DNA of 64,000 nucleotides from Galbitalea sp036499165 (GCA_036499165.1 DASYEE010000163.1:1-64000), one strand, 5' to 3'; numbered from the stretch's first letter, positions 8,610-17,746 are shown. Notes: generated from the sequence alone by a model not told the origin. Translations and numbers: made by a program.

Positions 8610-9574
8610 TCGCCACCGATATCGACCCGCGGTCAGCGAAGCGGGCAGAAAAAGACCAGCGCCGCGCCGAATCCGCTGCATTCAACGCCAGCAAGAAGAG
8701 GCTCTCGAGCAAGGGAGCAACCATTGCCGCGATCGTGATCGCCGTGATCTGGACGATTCCGACCTTCGGCCTCTTCGTGACCTCGTTCCGCCAGCCCGCC
8801 GACATCAACACGTCTGGGTGGTGGACCGTCTTTGCCAACCCCGATCTGACATTCTCGAACTACACGAACACCCTGTCCTTCACCGACACCATCACGGTGG
8901 GCCAGTCGTTCGTGAACTCGCTCGTGATCGTGATCCCGGCGACGCTGATCCCCATCGCGATCGCGCTGCTGGCGGCGTACGCCTTCGCATGGATCGACTT
9001 CCGAGGCAAGAACATCCTCTTCATTGGAGTGTTCTCGCTGCAGGTCGTGCCGATCCAGGTCGCGCTGGTTCCGCTGCTGAGCCTGTTCTCGAACGGCATC
9101 ACCATCGGCAACTGGGCGGTGTTCCCCGGGCTCAACCTCAATGGGCTCGACGGCAGCTTTGCCCGCATTTGGCTCGCTCACACGATGTTCGCGCTGCCGC
9201 TGGCAATCTTCCTGCTGCACAACTTCATCTCGGCTCTGCCCAACGACATCATGGAGGCAGCACGAATCGACGGGGCAAGCCACGGGCAGATCTTCTTCAG
9301 GATCGTCCTCCCGCTCGCACGCCCTGCAATCGCTTCGTTCGCCATCCTGCAGTTCCTGTGGGTGTGGAACGACCTGCTCGTCGCGACGATCTTCACGGCA
9401 GGCGGCAACTTCCCGATTACGAAGCTGCTCACGGACCTCGCCGGTACATACGGCCAGTCGTGGTACCTGCTGTCCGCCGGTTCGTTCCTCGCGATCATCG
9501 TTCCGCTGATCGTGTTCTTCTCGCTCCAGCGGTTCTTCGTCCGAGGCCTCCTGGCCGGCGCGACCAAGGGGTGA
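8606..9574 (+). CDS. Carbohydrate ABC transporter permease (MalG-type)
   Basis: A 322-residue permease with about six membrane helices. Its EAA loop reads MEAARIDGASHGQIFFRIVLPLARPAI near residue 215. It starts at GTG 8606, overlapping the stop of the preceding permease by 4 nt (GTGA), which indicates translational coupling and a 1:1 heterodimer. The N-terminal ~30 residues are charged and cytoplasmic. Together with the binding protein it imports an alpha-glucoside, inferred from the adjacent GH13 enzyme. Confidence 0.9.
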   Translation: MIATDIDPRSAKRAEKDQRRAESAAFNASKKRLSSKGATIAAIVIAVIWTIPTFGLFVTSFRQPADINTSGWWTVFANPDLTFSNYTNTLSFTDTITVGQSFVNSLVIVIPATLIPIAIALLAAYAFAWIDFRGKNILFIGVFSLQVVPIQVALVPLLSLFSNGITIGNWAVFPGLNLNGLDGSFARIWLAHTMFALPLAIFLLHNFISALPNDIMEAARIDGASHGQIFFRIVLPLARPAIASFAILQFLWVWNDLLVATIFTAGGNFPITKLLTDLAGTYGQSWYLLSAGSFLAIIVPLIVFFSLQRFFVRGLLAGATKG

Positions 9575-9597
9575 AAATCATGAAGGGATTGCGCCGA

Positions 9598-9603
9598 TAG
9601 GAT
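9598..9603 (+). promoter_or_regulatory. Possible -10 box upstream of LacI-type regulator
   Basis: TAGGAT ends 7 nt before GTG 9611, an alternative leaderless start of the regulator. No convincing -35 is seen. Confidence 0.3.
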
Positions 9604-10624
9604 GCACAGCGTGACGAGCATCGATGACGTGGCACACGCATCCGGTGTGTCGATCGCTACGGTTTCCCGCGCACTGCGCGGATTGCCGAACGTGTCTGAG
9701 TCGACCCGTCACCGCATCCAGAACATCGCAGACGAACTCGGTTACGTCGCATCCTCGAGTGCGTCCGGACTAGCATCCGGGCGCACCCTGGCGATGGGCG
9801 TTGTCGCTCCGTCCGTGAGTCGCTGGTTTTACACCACCGTCATCGAGGGCATCGATTCGGCCCTCCGTGACGCGAATTACGACATGATCCTCTACAACCT
9901 GGCCAGCCGTGGTGGGGATCGCGAGCGGGTGTTCCACCGTTCGATCCTGCGCAAGCGCACGGACGCCCTGATTGCGGTCGGCATGGACTTCACGGCCGCC
10001 GAGCGCGAGCAGCTGCTCTCGCTCGGCCACCCGACGATCATGATCGGCGGGCCTGTCCGCGGCATCCGCCACATCGGCATCGAGGAGCGAGCTGTCGCGC
10101 GCGAGGCGACGGAGCACCTGATCGGCCTTGGCCACCGCGAGATCGCGCAACTCGGCGGCGATGACGACGAAGGCCTCAACCGTGAGGTTCCGGTTGGGCG
10201 CAGGCGCGGCTTCCTGGATGCGATGAGCGCGGCGGCGATTCCCGTGCGAGAAGAGTGGATGTTGTCCGGACTGTTCTCACTCACCGCGAGTCGCGATGTC
10301 ATCAACGAACTTCTCGACCGACCCGGCCCACGCCCGACGGCGATCTTTGCCAGCTCCGACGAGATGGCGATCGGTGCGATGCTCGCCGCGACCGATCACG
10401 GGCTCACGATCCCCCGCGACCTCTCCGTGATCGGCATCGACAATCACGACCTCTCGGAGTCGTTCGGGCTGACGACCATGGCACAGGACCCGTTCGAGCA
10501 CGGCTCGCTCGGCGCGCGAATCCTGCTCGATGACCTCAGCGGCGGTCCGCTGTCGCGCAAGACCTCGATCAAGGCGGCCGCGCGCCTCCTCACCCGACGC
10601 AGCACGGCGGCGCCGATAAGCTAG
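9602..10624 (+). CDS. LacI-family transcriptional regulator of the alpha-glucoside locus
   Basis: A 340-residue LacI/GalR repressor. The N-terminal helix-turn-helix is VTSIDDVAHASGVSIATVSRALRGLPNVSESTRHRI, followed by a hinge and a periplasmic-binding-protein-like effector domain; SSDEMAIGAM and VIGIDNHDLSE are typical of that domain. It directly follows the importer genes and presumably binds the AANCGNTT sites at 5803-5823. The start is ATG 9602; GTG 9611 is equally plausible because a TAGGAT box lies 7 nt upstream. The inducer is probably the imported sugar (inference). Confidence 0.9.
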   Translation: MHSVTSIDDVAHASGVSIATVSRALRGLPNVSESTRHRIQNIADELGYVASSSASGLASGRTLAMGVVAPSVSRWFYTTVIEGIDSALRDANYDMILYNLASRGGDRERVFHRSILRKRTDALIAVGMDFTAAEREQLLSLGHPTIMIGGPVRGIRHIGIEERAVAREATEHLIGLGHREIAQLGGDDDEGLNREVPVGRRRGFLDAMSAAAIPVREEWMLSGLFSLTASRDVINELLDRPGPRPTAIFASSDEMAIGAMLAATDHGLTIPRDLSVIGIDNHDLSESFGLTTMAQDPFEHGSLGARILLDDLSGGPLSRKTSIKAAARLLTRRSTAAPIS

Positions 10625-10633
10625 TGCCTGCCC

Positions 10634-10715
10634 GCGGGAGTGGTGAAATTGGCAGACACGCAGGATTTAGGTTCCTGTGCTTTCGGGCGTGAGGGTTCAA
10701 GTCCCTTCTCCCGCA
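10634..10715 (+). tRNA. tRNA-Leu (anticodon UAG)
   Basis: Acceptor strands GCGGGAG and CTCCCGC pair, followed by discriminator A at 10715. The anticodon stem CAGGA/TCCTG encloses loop TTTAGGT with anticodon TAG, reading CUA-type leucine codons. A short variable stem follows, and the T arm contains GGTTCAAGTCC. CCA is not encoded. A T run (10717-10721) follows. Confidence 0.95.
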
Positions 10716-10790
10716 CTTTTTTGATCTAGCTCGAGAGAGCAGTGATTGAGTGGGCCCTGAGTCCCAGCGTTCGCGGCGGTGCAGCGCCGG

Positions 10791-11294
10791 TCACGGGCAG
10801 TTATCGCGGGGAACTGCGTTCGAGGCATCAGCTGCGAACCGGTCCCCTGGCGCTGCTCGGCGATGTGCATTCCACCAGATAAGGGCGATAACGGCGCCGA
10901 CACTGCCGCCGGCCGCGAGACCCACTCCCATGATCACGAGCGTCGAGGTGATTGCCCACGCCCCCGACATGAACGCACCATTCAGTCCCGCCGCATAGTC
11001 GGGAAGCTGCGACAGGACGCCCAGCGCACCCCAGGCGAGGCCACCGCCCATACCCGCGACCGCAGCCAGACCGATGAGTCGGCGAACCGCCCCGGCCCAG
11101 TTGCTCCCGTGCGTCCTGAACAGGCCGAAGAACACCAGGACAGTGCCGCAGAACGCGATGAGAAGGGGCGTGAGCAGCAGCACAATGAGGCCAACGAACA
11201 GGTTGGTCGTTGCAGCAATGGCGACAACGCCGATGACAAGAAGCCCCACCGCTATCGCGCAGAACCCGATGAGAATCAAGCGTCTGCCAGCCAT
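10791..11294 (-). CDS. Hypothetical membrane protein with four or five helices
   Basis: A 167-residue protein with hydrophobic segments LILIGFCAIAVGLLVIGVVAIAA, LIVLLLTPLLIAFCGTVLVFFGLF, a Gly-rich LIGLAAVAGMGGGLAWGALGVL and ITSTLVIMGVGLAAGGSVGAVIALIWW, then a basic cytoplasmic tail. No family is recognised. The ATG at 11294 is chosen because AAGGGA lies 8 nt upstream; a GTG at 11312 would overlap that site. It stands alone between tRNA-Leu and the DedA gene. Confidence 0.6.
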   Translation of the reverse strand: MAGRRLILIGFCAIAVGLLVIGVVAIAATTNLFVGLIVLLLTPLLIAFCGTVLVFFGLFRTHGSNWAGAVRRLIGLAAVAGMGGGLAWGALGVLSQLPDYAAGLNGAFMSGAWAITSTLVIMGVGLAAGGSVGAVIALIWWNAHRRAAPGDRFAADASNAVPRDNCP

Positions 11295-11623
11295 GGCCCG
11301 AGTTCCCTTCACTCGAGATAAGTCTCGGTTGTTCGGGGTCAGTCCGAATCATCCCTGCGACCGATTTCCACGACCGCTAACGACCTTGAAGAGGAACGGG
11401 CTCGTCCCGTTGCGCCTGACGTGGATACCGTGGCGATCGTTGCGCTCGCGCTCGATCGAGTAACGTTACAGGTTTGAGGAAATGTCCTGACACAGTTACT
11501 GATCCCGTTGTCACTTTGCCCTCTGCAAGGTGACGCATAGTCCGAGACCAGTACTCTTGAAGAAATCACGACAGACCGCCCGCCGACTGACGACCAACGG
11601 CAACCGACGACCGGAGATCCTTC
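11295..11623. other. Intergenic region upstream of dedA-like gene
   Basis: No convincing gene is seen in these 329 bases. They contain a perfect 10-bp palindrome, GTAACGTTAC (11460-11469), and a weak promoter candidate for the gene at 11624: GGTGAC (11529-11534), a 17-bp spacer, then TACTCT (11552-11557). Both assignments are tentative. Confidence 0.4.
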
Positions 11624-12349
11624 TTGCTGCAAGCCTCGCTCATCCCCTGGCTGAATCCGCACATGCTGATCGCCGACGCGGGACCGTGGGCACTGCTCGT
11701 GGTCTGCGCGATCATCTTTGCCGAGACCGGACTGCTCGTCGGTTTCGTCTTCCCGGGTGACACGCTCCTGATCATCGCCGGCCTGCTGAGCTTCGGTCCT
11801 AATCGCCTCATCCACATCGACATCTGGTGGGTCGCGCTTGCCATCGGGTTTGCGGCCTTTCTTGGCGGCCAGGTCGGGTTCATCATCGGACACGTCGCCG
11901 GGCCGCGCATCTTCGAGCGCAAGGAGAGCGGTCTATTCAGCATCGCAAACGTGAAGCGCACGAACGCTTTCTTCGATCGATTCGGCGCGCTGGCCGTGAT
12001 CGTCGCCCGCTTCGTCCCGATCGTTCGCACCTTCGCGCCGGTTGCGGCCGGGGTCGGCCACATGGATACCCGCAAGTACACGCTCTACAACTTCATCGGA
12101 GCGCTCGTTTGGGGCGGAGGCGTGACCACCGTCGGGTACCTTCTTGGCAATATCAAACCGGTCGCGCATTTCGTGACGAAGTACATCGACGTCGTGCTGC
12201 TCGCTGTCGTCGCGGTGACGATCGTCATCGCCCTCGTGCACTACTTGCAATCAGCGCACAAGGCGCGCAAGGCGAACGCCGCAGGGGCGACCAAGTTGCC
12301 CTCCGACGACGAGGTCACGCTTCGACCAGACGAGCTGGGCAGCAAGTAG
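11624..12349 (+). CDS. DedA-family membrane protein (putative lipid flippase)
   Basis: A 241-residue DedA/SNARE-associated family protein. The reentrant motif ETGLLVGFVFPGDTLLIIAG (about residues 32-51) and the second ARFVPIVRTFAPVAAGVGHM are conserved. DedA proteins move lipid carriers such as undecaprenyl phosphate across the cytoplasmic membrane using the proton gradient. Translation appears to start at TTG 11624, with GGAG 7 nt upstream. The C-terminal ~25 residues are charged and cytoplasmic. There is no linked operon partner. Confidence 0.9.
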   Translation: MLQASLIPWLNPHMLIADAGPWALLVVCAIIFAETGLLVGFVFPGDTLLIIAGLLSFGPNRLIHIDIWWVALAIGFAAFLGGQVGFIIGHVAGPRIFERKESGLFSIANVKRTNAFFDRFGALAVIVARFVPIVRTFAPVAAGVGHMDTRKYTLYNFIGALVWGGGVTTVGYLLGNIKPVAHFVTKYIDVVLLAVVAVTIVIALVHYLQSAHKARKANAAGATKLPSDDEVTLRPDELGSK

Positions 12350-12374
12350 CTCGCCCTTGTCTCAATCGACCGGC

Positions 12375-12914
12375 TCACTCGATCGGTCGGTCGAGCTTCG
12401 CCGAGAACGCCTTGAGCGCCGCGCCCGCCGCGCGCCGCACTTCGATCTCGGGATCGGTTAGCAGAGCCTTGACGGCAACGGCCTGCTCATACTCACCGAC
12501 GACCGACAGGGCTCGCGCAGCAATCGAACGGACTCGCGCGACCTCGTCGATCAGGAGCGGCTCGAGTTCTGCCACGAAGGGGAGCTGACGCTCGACCACG
12601 ACGCGACCACACATCTCGCGCACGCGCCAAGCCTGATTGGCGAGCCCATCACGCACTGCCGGGGCGGCGGAATCGTCCCACACCTTCAGGAGGGCGCGAG
12701 CGCCCCAGACCTCGGGCCAGTACAGCGCCGGTGCGCCATCCAGGATCCCCTGTGCGTGCACGCCACCGACCCAGAGGAGGAATTCCTCACCCTCGTTGGC
12801 GCCGCCGAGAAGCGCGGCCGCGCGGTCGGCTACCTCCCGTTCGCCGAAGCGCCTCGCGGCCTCGGTGATGCGGTCGGATGGTGAGGCGTCGAGGGGGATG
12901 TTGTCGTCTGGCAC
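12375..12914 (-). CDS. HEAT-repeat-like hypothetical protein
   Basis: A 179-residue soluble protein. The C-terminal half looks like two or three alpha-helical repeats, for example EPLLIDEVARVRSIAARALSVVGEYEQAV and ALLTDPEIEVRRAAGAALKAFS, typical of HEAT/armadillo-like repeats that mediate protein contacts. The N-terminal part has no recognised domain. The GTG at 12914 is chosen because it follows a TAGGGT box by 7 nt and avoids overlap with the Nramp gene. Its function is unknown. Confidence 0.6.
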   Translation of the reverse strand: MPDDNIPLDASPSDRITEAARRFGEREVADRAAALLGGANEGEEFLLWVGGVHAQGILDGAPALYWPEVWGARALLKVWDDSAAPAVRDGLANQAWRVREMCGRVVVERQLPFVAELEPLLIDEVARVRSIAARALSVVGEYEQAVAVKALLTDPEIEVRRAAGAALKAFSAKLDRPIE

Positions 12915-12921
12915 GCACCCA

Positions 12922-12927
12922 ACCCTA
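12922..12927 (-). promoter_or_regulatory. -10 box, leaderless start of HEAT-like gene
   Basis: Minus-strand TAGGGT ends 7 nt before GTG 12914. It overlaps the last codon of the upstream Nramp gene, so the gene can be transcribed independently. Confidence 0.45.
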
Positions 12928-14151
12928 TGCGCCCGGTGCGAGTGCGAGGACGATGAGAGCGAGGTTGAGAGCAACGATCAGGGCGACGATCAGCCACAAG
13001 ACGACGCGCATGCCCGGCTTCGTCAGGTGCGCCCCCATCAGTTCGCGGTCGCCTGTCAGCCGCACGAGCGGGACCAGCGCGAACGGTATGCCGAAGCTCA
13101 GCACCACCTGGCTGATCACCAGCACCGCGGTCGGATTGGCGCCGAATCCCAGGATGAGGAGTGCCGGTATGAGCGTCAGCACTCGCCGCAGCGCGAGAGG
13201 GATTCGCAGCTTCAGCAGTCCGCTCATGATCGTCGCGCCCGCGTAGCTGCCCACGGACGTCGATGCGAGGCCCGATGCGAGCAGGCCAATCGCGAATGCG
13301 ACGGCGAACACAGGCCCAAGCGACTGCCCGATCGCGGCCGCCGCCGCCTCGATGGTGTCCGTGCCGCCCTGGCCACCGAGGTTCACTGCGGCCAGCAGGA
13401 GCATTCCGAGATTGATCAGGCCAGCGAGGCCGAGTGCGATCGCGACATCCCAGCGGGTTACCCGCAGCAACCTACCCAGCGCGAGGGAGGTCTCCGATCG
13501 CCCGTGGCGATCCCTGGCAAGGGCAGAGTGCACGTAGATTGCGTGTGGCATCACGGTTGCGCCCAGAATGCTCGCGGCCAGGAGCACGGAGCCGCCGTCG
13601 GTAAATCGCGGTACGAGCCCACTGAACACTCCCGCTGCGCTCGGCGCGTGGACAAGGAGCCCGGCGAGAAATCCGATGGCGATGATCGCGAGCAGGGAGA
13701 CGATCACGTACTCGAACGGCCGCTGTCCAAACCGGCTCTGTGCGGCCAGGAGCGCCATCGAGACCACGCCGATGATGAGGCCCCCAACGACGAGCGGCAG
13801 CCCGAATAACAGCTGCAGCGCGATCGCACCACCAACGACCTCGGCGAGATCGGTTGCGGCGGCGATCAACTCCGCCTGCACCCAGAACGCGCGGCGCGCG
13901 GTGGTGCCGAGCCGCTCGCCGACCACCTCGGGCAGGCTGCGGCCCGTCACGAGGCCAAGCTTTGCGGACTGGTACTGGATGAGCGCGGCCATCACATTCG
14001 CGGCCACCAAAACCCAGACGAGCAGGTAACCGTACTTCGCGCCGCCCGACAGGTTTGCCGCGACATTGCCGGGATCCACGTAGGCGATCGCCGCAACGAA
14101 GGCCGGGCCGAGGAGCGCGACGGTGGTCGTTCGCACGCGGGGTCTCGGCAC
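12925..14151 (-). CDS. mntH: Nramp-family divalent metal transporter (MntH-like)
   Basis: A 408-residue membrane protein with about 11 helices. The metal-binding motif DPGNVAAN is at residues 26-33 in helix 1, and ATVMPHAIY, with the helix-6 MPH motif, is near residue 200. Nramp proteins take up Mn(II) or Fe(II) with protons. The start is GTG 14151, 7 nt after a TAGGGT box (leaderless), and it yields the short N-terminus usual for the family. Mn specificity is inferred from bacterial homologues. No metal-responsive regulator is adjacent. Confidence 0.9.
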   Translation of the reverse strand: MPRPRVRTTTVALLGPAFVAAIAYVDPGNVAANLSGGAKYGYLLVWVLVAANVMAALIQYQSAKLGLVTGRSLPEVVGERLGTTARRAFWVQAELIAAATDLAEVVGGAIALQLLFGLPLVVGGLIIGVVSMALLAAQSRFGQRPFEYVIVSLLAIIAIGFLAGLLVHAPSAAGVFSGLVPRFTDGGSVLLAASILGATVMPHAIYVHSALARDRHGRSETSLALGRLLRVTRWDVAIALGLAGLINLGMLLLAAVNLGGQGGTDTIEAAAAAIGQSLGPVFAVAFAIGLLASGLASTSVGSYAGATIMSGLLKLRIPLALRRVLTLIPALLILGFGANPTAVLVISQVVLSFGIPFALVPLVRLTGDRELMGAHLTKPGMRVVLWLIVALIVALNLALIVLALAPGA

Positions 14152-14158
14152 GGGTCCA

Positions 14159-14164
14159 ACCCTA
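14159..14164 (-). promoter_or_regulatory. -10 box, leaderless start of Nramp gene
   Basis: Minus-strand TAGGGT ends 7 nt before GTG 14151, just after the end of the rdgB coding sequence. Confidence 0.45.
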
Positions 14165-14176
14165 TCCGCGTGCGCC

Positions 14177-14746
14177 TCAGAGGGTGCGGATGGCGTCGAA
14201 CAGCTTCGCAAACGCCATCGCACGGTGCGAGACCGCGTTCTTCTCGTCCGCGGTCAACTTGGCCGAGCTCGTCCCGATCCCATCGGGCTGGAACACCGGG
14301 TCGTACCCGAACCCGTGATCGCCGGACGGTGCGAGCAACACCTTCCCCGGCCAGATGCCGAGTTCGACGAGTTCGGTGGCGCCGTCGACGAAGGCCGCAG
14401 CGCAGGTGAAGTGCGCGATGCGATTGTCGACACCGGTCATCCGCTCGAGCAGGAGGCGCAGGTTGTCGCCGTCGTCTCGCGTGCCCGCATACCGCGCGGA
14501 GTGGATGCCGGGTGCGCCGCCCAGCGCGTCCACTGAGATCCCTGAGTCGTCGGCGATCGCGGGCAATCCGGTGTGCAGGAACGCCGCACGAGCCTTGATC
14601 AATGCGTTGGCCTCGAAGGTGTCGCCGTCTTCGATCGGCTCCGGTCCGTCGTAACCGAGCAGTTCGATACCGTCGAGCCGTGGCCCGAGGATATTCCTGA
14701 GCTCATCGACCTTGTGCGCATTGTGGGTCGCGAGAACGATCTTCAC
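14177..14746 (-). CDS. rdgB: XTP/dITP diphosphatase (RdgB/HAM1)
   Basis: A 189-residue house-cleaning pyrophosphatase that hydrolyses dITP, XTP and similar noncanonical nucleotides. The substrate-binding start VLATHNAHKVDELRNIL, metal-binding ADDSGISVDALGG and SHRAMAF near the C-terminus are all present, and the length is typical. It starts at GTG 14746 with AGGAG close upstream, 12 bp after the rph stop. It is the last gene of a murI-rph-rdgB operon, an order common in actinobacteria. Confidence 0.95.
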   Translation of the reverse strand: MKIVLATHNAHKVDELRNILGPRLDGIELLGYDGPEPIEDGDTFEANALIKARAAFLHTGLPAIADDSGISVDALGGAPGIHSARYAGTRDDGDNLRLLLERMTGVDNRIAHFTCAAAFVDGATELVELGIWPGKVLLAPSGDHGFGYDPVFQPDGIGTSSAKLTADEKNAVSHRAMAFAKLFDAIRTL

Positions 14747-14758
14747 GGCGTCCGGCTC

Positions 14759-15484
14759 CTAGCCCGCCAGGGCGGCTTTTTGGAACTCAGCCAGCGATGT
14801 TGCGCCGCCGAGAGCCAGGTCGAGCAGTGAGTTCAGCTCATTGCGGTCGAACGGTGCGCCCTCCGCCGTGCCCTGCACCTCAACGAACAGGCCGCGGCCC
14901 GTGACGACGACGTTCATGTCAGTCTCGGCGCGGACATCCTCGACGTATGCCAGGTCGAGCATGGGCTCGCCGTCGATAATGCCGACGGAGACCGCCGCAA
15001 CACTGTCGATGATCGGCGTCGATTTCTGCCCGATGAAGCGCTTCTCCCGCGCCCACTCGATGGCGTCGACCAGCGCGACATATGCGCCCGTGATGGCGGC
15101 GGTGCGTGTGCCGCCATCGGCCTGGAGCACGTCGCAGTCGAGCACAATCGTGTTCTCGCCGAGCGCCTTCATGTCGATGACTGCGCGAAGGCTGCGACCG
15201 ATGAGACGCGAGATCTCATGGGTGCGGCCGCCGATCTTGCCCTTCACCGATTCGCGGTCCATCCGATCGTTCGTCGAGCGCGGCAGCATCGAGTACTCGG
15301 CCGTGACCCAGCCCTTGCCTTTGCCTGCGAGCCAGCGCGGCACGCCGTTGGTGAAGGACGCGGTGCAGAGCACCCGGGTGTTGCCGAACGAGATCAGCGC
15401 CGAGCCCTCGGCCTGCTTGCTCCAGCCGCGCTCGATCGTGATTTCGCGGAGATCGTTCACCGCTCGGCCGTCGGATCGGGTCAT
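14759..15484 (-). CDS. rph: Ribonuclease PH
   Basis: A 241-residue phosphorolytic exonuclease that trims tRNA 3' ends. Conserved segments include NTRVLCTASF, GWVTAEYSMLPRSTNDR, LDCDVLQADGGTRTAAITGAYVAL and LDLAYVEDVRAETDMNVV. Length and motifs are complete. The ATG at 15484 overlaps the murI stop codon (ATGA), indicating translational coupling. Confidence 0.96.
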   Translation of the reverse strand: MTRSDGRAVNDLREITIERGWSKQAEGSALISFGNTRVLCTASFTNGVPRWLAGKGKGWVTAEYSMLPRSTNDRMDRESVKGKIGGRTHEISRLIGRSLRAVIDMKALGENTIVLDCDVLQADGGTRTAAITGAYVALVDAIEWAREKRFIGQKSTPIIDSVAAVSVGIIDGEPMLDLAYVEDVRAETDMNVVVTGRGLFVEVQGTAEGAPFDRNELNSLLDLALGGATSLAEFQKAALAG

Positions 15485-16365
15485 GCGTTCTGCCTGCTTT
15501 CAGCGTTTCGGGCCGTTGCCCGATCGATCCCGGGCCGTTCGACCACGGGAATGGTGCCTGTCTCGACCAGCTCGACGCGTCGAACTTCTGGCCCGAGGAA
15601 GCGACTGGCGAGCCGGAGAAAGTCGTCCTGGCTCGCCCCTGTCGCCTCGAAGCGGTGAGTGGGCAGGTCGGTGGATGTGCGCAGGAGACCGTGCTTGACG
15701 AGCATCCGGTAGACGTCGTACGCGGTCTCCTCCGCGCTCGAGACGAGCGTGACATCCTCACCCATCACATACTGGATCGCTCCGGCGAGCAGCGGGTAGT
15801 GGGTGCAGCCGAGTACGAGGGTGTCGACTCCCGCAGCCTTCAGCGGCGCGAGATACTCCTCCGCTGCCTGGAACAATTCGGCACCGCTCGTCACTCCTCC
15901 TTCGACGAATTCGACGAATCTCGGGCACGCCTGGCTGAAGATCTCGAGGTCGGATGCCGCAATGAACGCATCGTCGTATGCCCGCGAATTGATCGTGCCG
16001 AGCGTTCCGATGACGCCGATCCGCTTGGTGCGGGTCTGGCGAACAGCCGCGCGAACAGCCGGATGAATGACTTCGACCACGGGGATCCCGCGCCCGATCT
16101 CGTATCGCTCACGGGCGTCCCGCAGCATCGCAGACGACGCGGTGTTACAGGCGATCACCAGCAGTTTGACGCCCTGCTCAACGAGATCGTCGAGCACCGC
16201 GAGTGCGTACTCGCGTACCTCGGCGATCGGCTTCGGCCCGTACGGCGAGTGCGCGGTGTCTCCCACGTACAGGATGGATTCACGCGGGAGCTGGTCGATG
16301 ATCGCCCGAGCCACCGTCAGCCCGCCGACACCACTGTCGAAGACTCCGATTGGCGCGTCAGTCAC
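15481..16365 (-). CDS. murI: Glutamate racemase
   Basis: A 294-residue enzyme supplying D-glutamate for peptidoglycan. Both catalytic cysteines are visible, in ACNTASS and in LGCTHYPLL, and the substrate loop FDSGVGGLTV lies near the N-terminus. GTG 16365 is preferred because a TAGAGT box lies 8 nt upstream; a TTG at 16374 is an in-frame alternative. It leads the rph-rdgB operon and is divergent from pncB. Confidence 0.95.
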   Translation of the reverse strand: MTDAPIGVFDSGVGGLTVARAIIDQLPRESILYVGDTAHSPYGPKPIAEVREYALAVLDDLVEQGVKLLVIACNTASSAMLRDARERYEIGRGIPVVEVIHPAVRAAVRQTRTKRIGVIGTLGTINSRAYDDAFIAASDLEIFSQACPRFVEFVEGGVTSGAELFQAAEEYLAPLKAAGVDTLVLGCTHYPLLAGAIQYVMGEDVTLVSSAEETAYDVYRMLVKHGLLRTSTDLPTHRFEATGASQDDFLRLASRFLGPEVRRVELVETGTIPVVERPGIDRATARNAESRQNA

Positions 16366-16429
16366 AACACGCAACTCTACCCGCGTCGGCGCTGGAGCCT
16401 CACGGCAGCCGGGCCACAGCCCGAGTCAA

Positions 16430-16435
16430 TAGGCT
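16430..16435 (+). promoter_or_regulatory. -10 box, leaderless start of pncB
   Basis: TAGGCT ends 6 nt before ATG 16442, with no ribosome-binding site between. Confidence 0.5.
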
Positions 16436-16441
16436 GGTCGG

Positions 16442-17746
16442 ATGACGAGCGCTCTCCTGACTGACCGGTATGAGCTCACGATGATCGACGCGGCCATTGG
16501 CAGCGCAGTGCACGAGCGCGAGTGCGTGTTCGAGGTCTTCGCCCGCAGGCTGCCAGACGGTCGCCGTTACGGCGTTGTCGCGGGCACCGGGCGCCTGCTC
16601 GACCTCATTCGTGACTTCCGGTTCGACGAGGCCGAGCTCACCTGGCTTCGCGATAACGACGTCGTGAGCGCGCCAACCCTCGACTGGCTGGCGGACTACC
16701 GTTTTGCCGGCAGCATCAGCGGCTACCGCGAGGGCGAGGCGTACTTTCCTGGCTCTCCCCTGCTCGTCGTGCAGGGCGGGTTCGCTGAAGCGGTCATTCT
16801 GGAGACTCTCGCGCTCAGCGTCCTCAACTACGACAGCGCGATCGCGAGCGCGGCGAGCCGCATGGTGAATGCCGCGGATGGCCGCCCCCTCGCAGAAATG
16901 GGCTCGCGTCGCGCGCATGAGCGGTCGGCCATCGCCGCCGCCCGGGCCGCGTTCATTGCGGGGTTCGACGCGACGAGCAACCTCGAGGCCGGACGCACAT
17001 GGGGCGTCCCGACGATGGGCACTGCGGCGCACGCGTTCACCCTGCTGCACAATTCCGAGGAGCAGGCGTTCGAGGCACAGGTCGCGGCGCTCGGGCCCGG
17101 CACGACGCTGCTCGTCGACACGTACGACGTCGAAAATGCCGTCGAGCTCGCCGTGCGCGTCGCCGGACCGAAGCTCGGTGCCGTGCGCATCGACAGCGGC
17201 GACCTCCGCGCGCAGGTGGCCGCGGTTCGCAAGCAACTCGATTCGCTCGGAGCAACCGGTACGAAGATCACCGTGACAAATGATCTCGACGAGTACACGA
17301 TTGCCGCCCTCGGCGCGGCTCCGGTGAACTCGTTCGGTGTCGGCACGTCCGTCGTCACCGGCTCGGGACATCCGGCGGCCGGCCTCGTCTACAAGCTGGT
17401 TGCCCGCCGCGGCGACGATGGCGCGTGGATCTCCGTCGCGAAGAAATCCCCGGAGAAGGCCACGATCGGCGGCCGCAAGACTCCCGTGCGTACTCTGCGC
17501 GACGGGCGGGCTGCCGCCGAGACGATCTACGTCGGCGGACACCCGGAGTTGCTTCAGCACGAACGACCGCTGCTCGTTCCGCTCGTAGCCTCGGGCGTGA
17601 TCGCCGATCGGTACCTCGGTACGGCCGGCACGCTGGCCGCACGCGAGCATCGGGCCGCCGCTATCGCGGAACTCCCGGACGACGCTCTCCGCCTCAGCAA
17701 GGGTGACCCGGCGATCCCGACCCAGTACCTGGAAGGGCCCAGCTAG
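16442..17746 (+). CDS. pncB: Nicotinate phosphoribosyltransferase
   Basis: A 434-residue NAD-salvage enzyme converting nicotinate and PRPP to nicotinate mononucleotide. Diagnostic segments are LLTDRYELTM at the start, AGTGRLLDLI, AEMGSRRAHE, DTYDVENAVE and VRIDSGDL. The length suits the shorter actinobacterial form. Leaderless initiation at ATG 16442 is likely. Its 3' end overlaps the convergent DUF3039 gene by 4 bp. Confidence 0.95.
   Translation: MTSALLTDRYELTMIDAAIGSAVHERECVFEVFARRLPDGRRYGVVAGTGRLLDLIRDFRFDEAELTWLRDNDVVSAPTLDWLADYRFAGSISGYREGEAYFPGSPLLVVQGGFAEAVILETLALSVLNYDSAIASAASRMVNAADGRPLAEMGSRRAHERSAIAAARAAFIAGFDATSNLEAGRTWGVPTMGTAAHAFTLLHNSEEQAFEAQVAALGPGTTLLVDTYDVENAVELAVRVAGPKLGAVRIDSGDLRAQVAAVRKQLDSLGATGTKITVTNDLDEYTIAALGAAPVNSFGVGTSVVTGSGHPAAGLVYKLVARRGDDGAWISVAKKSPEKATIGGRKTPVRTLRDGRAAAETIYVGGHPELLQHERPLLVPLVASGVIADRYLGTAGTLAAREHRAAAIAELPDDALRLSKGDPAIPTQYLEGPS

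Noticed and set aside
6173..8681. Two long minus-strand frames opposite the sugar ABC genes
   Set aside because: Antisense shadows of lipoprotein and permease genes; no membrane or domain features of their own.
11460..11469. GTAACGTTAC palindrome as a regulator site
   Set aside because: A single short palindrome without a second copy or linked regulator; too weak to claim.
12637..13809. 390-codon plus-strand open frame opposite the HEAT-like and Nramp genes
   Set aside because: Charged low-complexity translation rich in Arg, Asp, Gln and His; covered by genes with recognisable motifs on the other strand.
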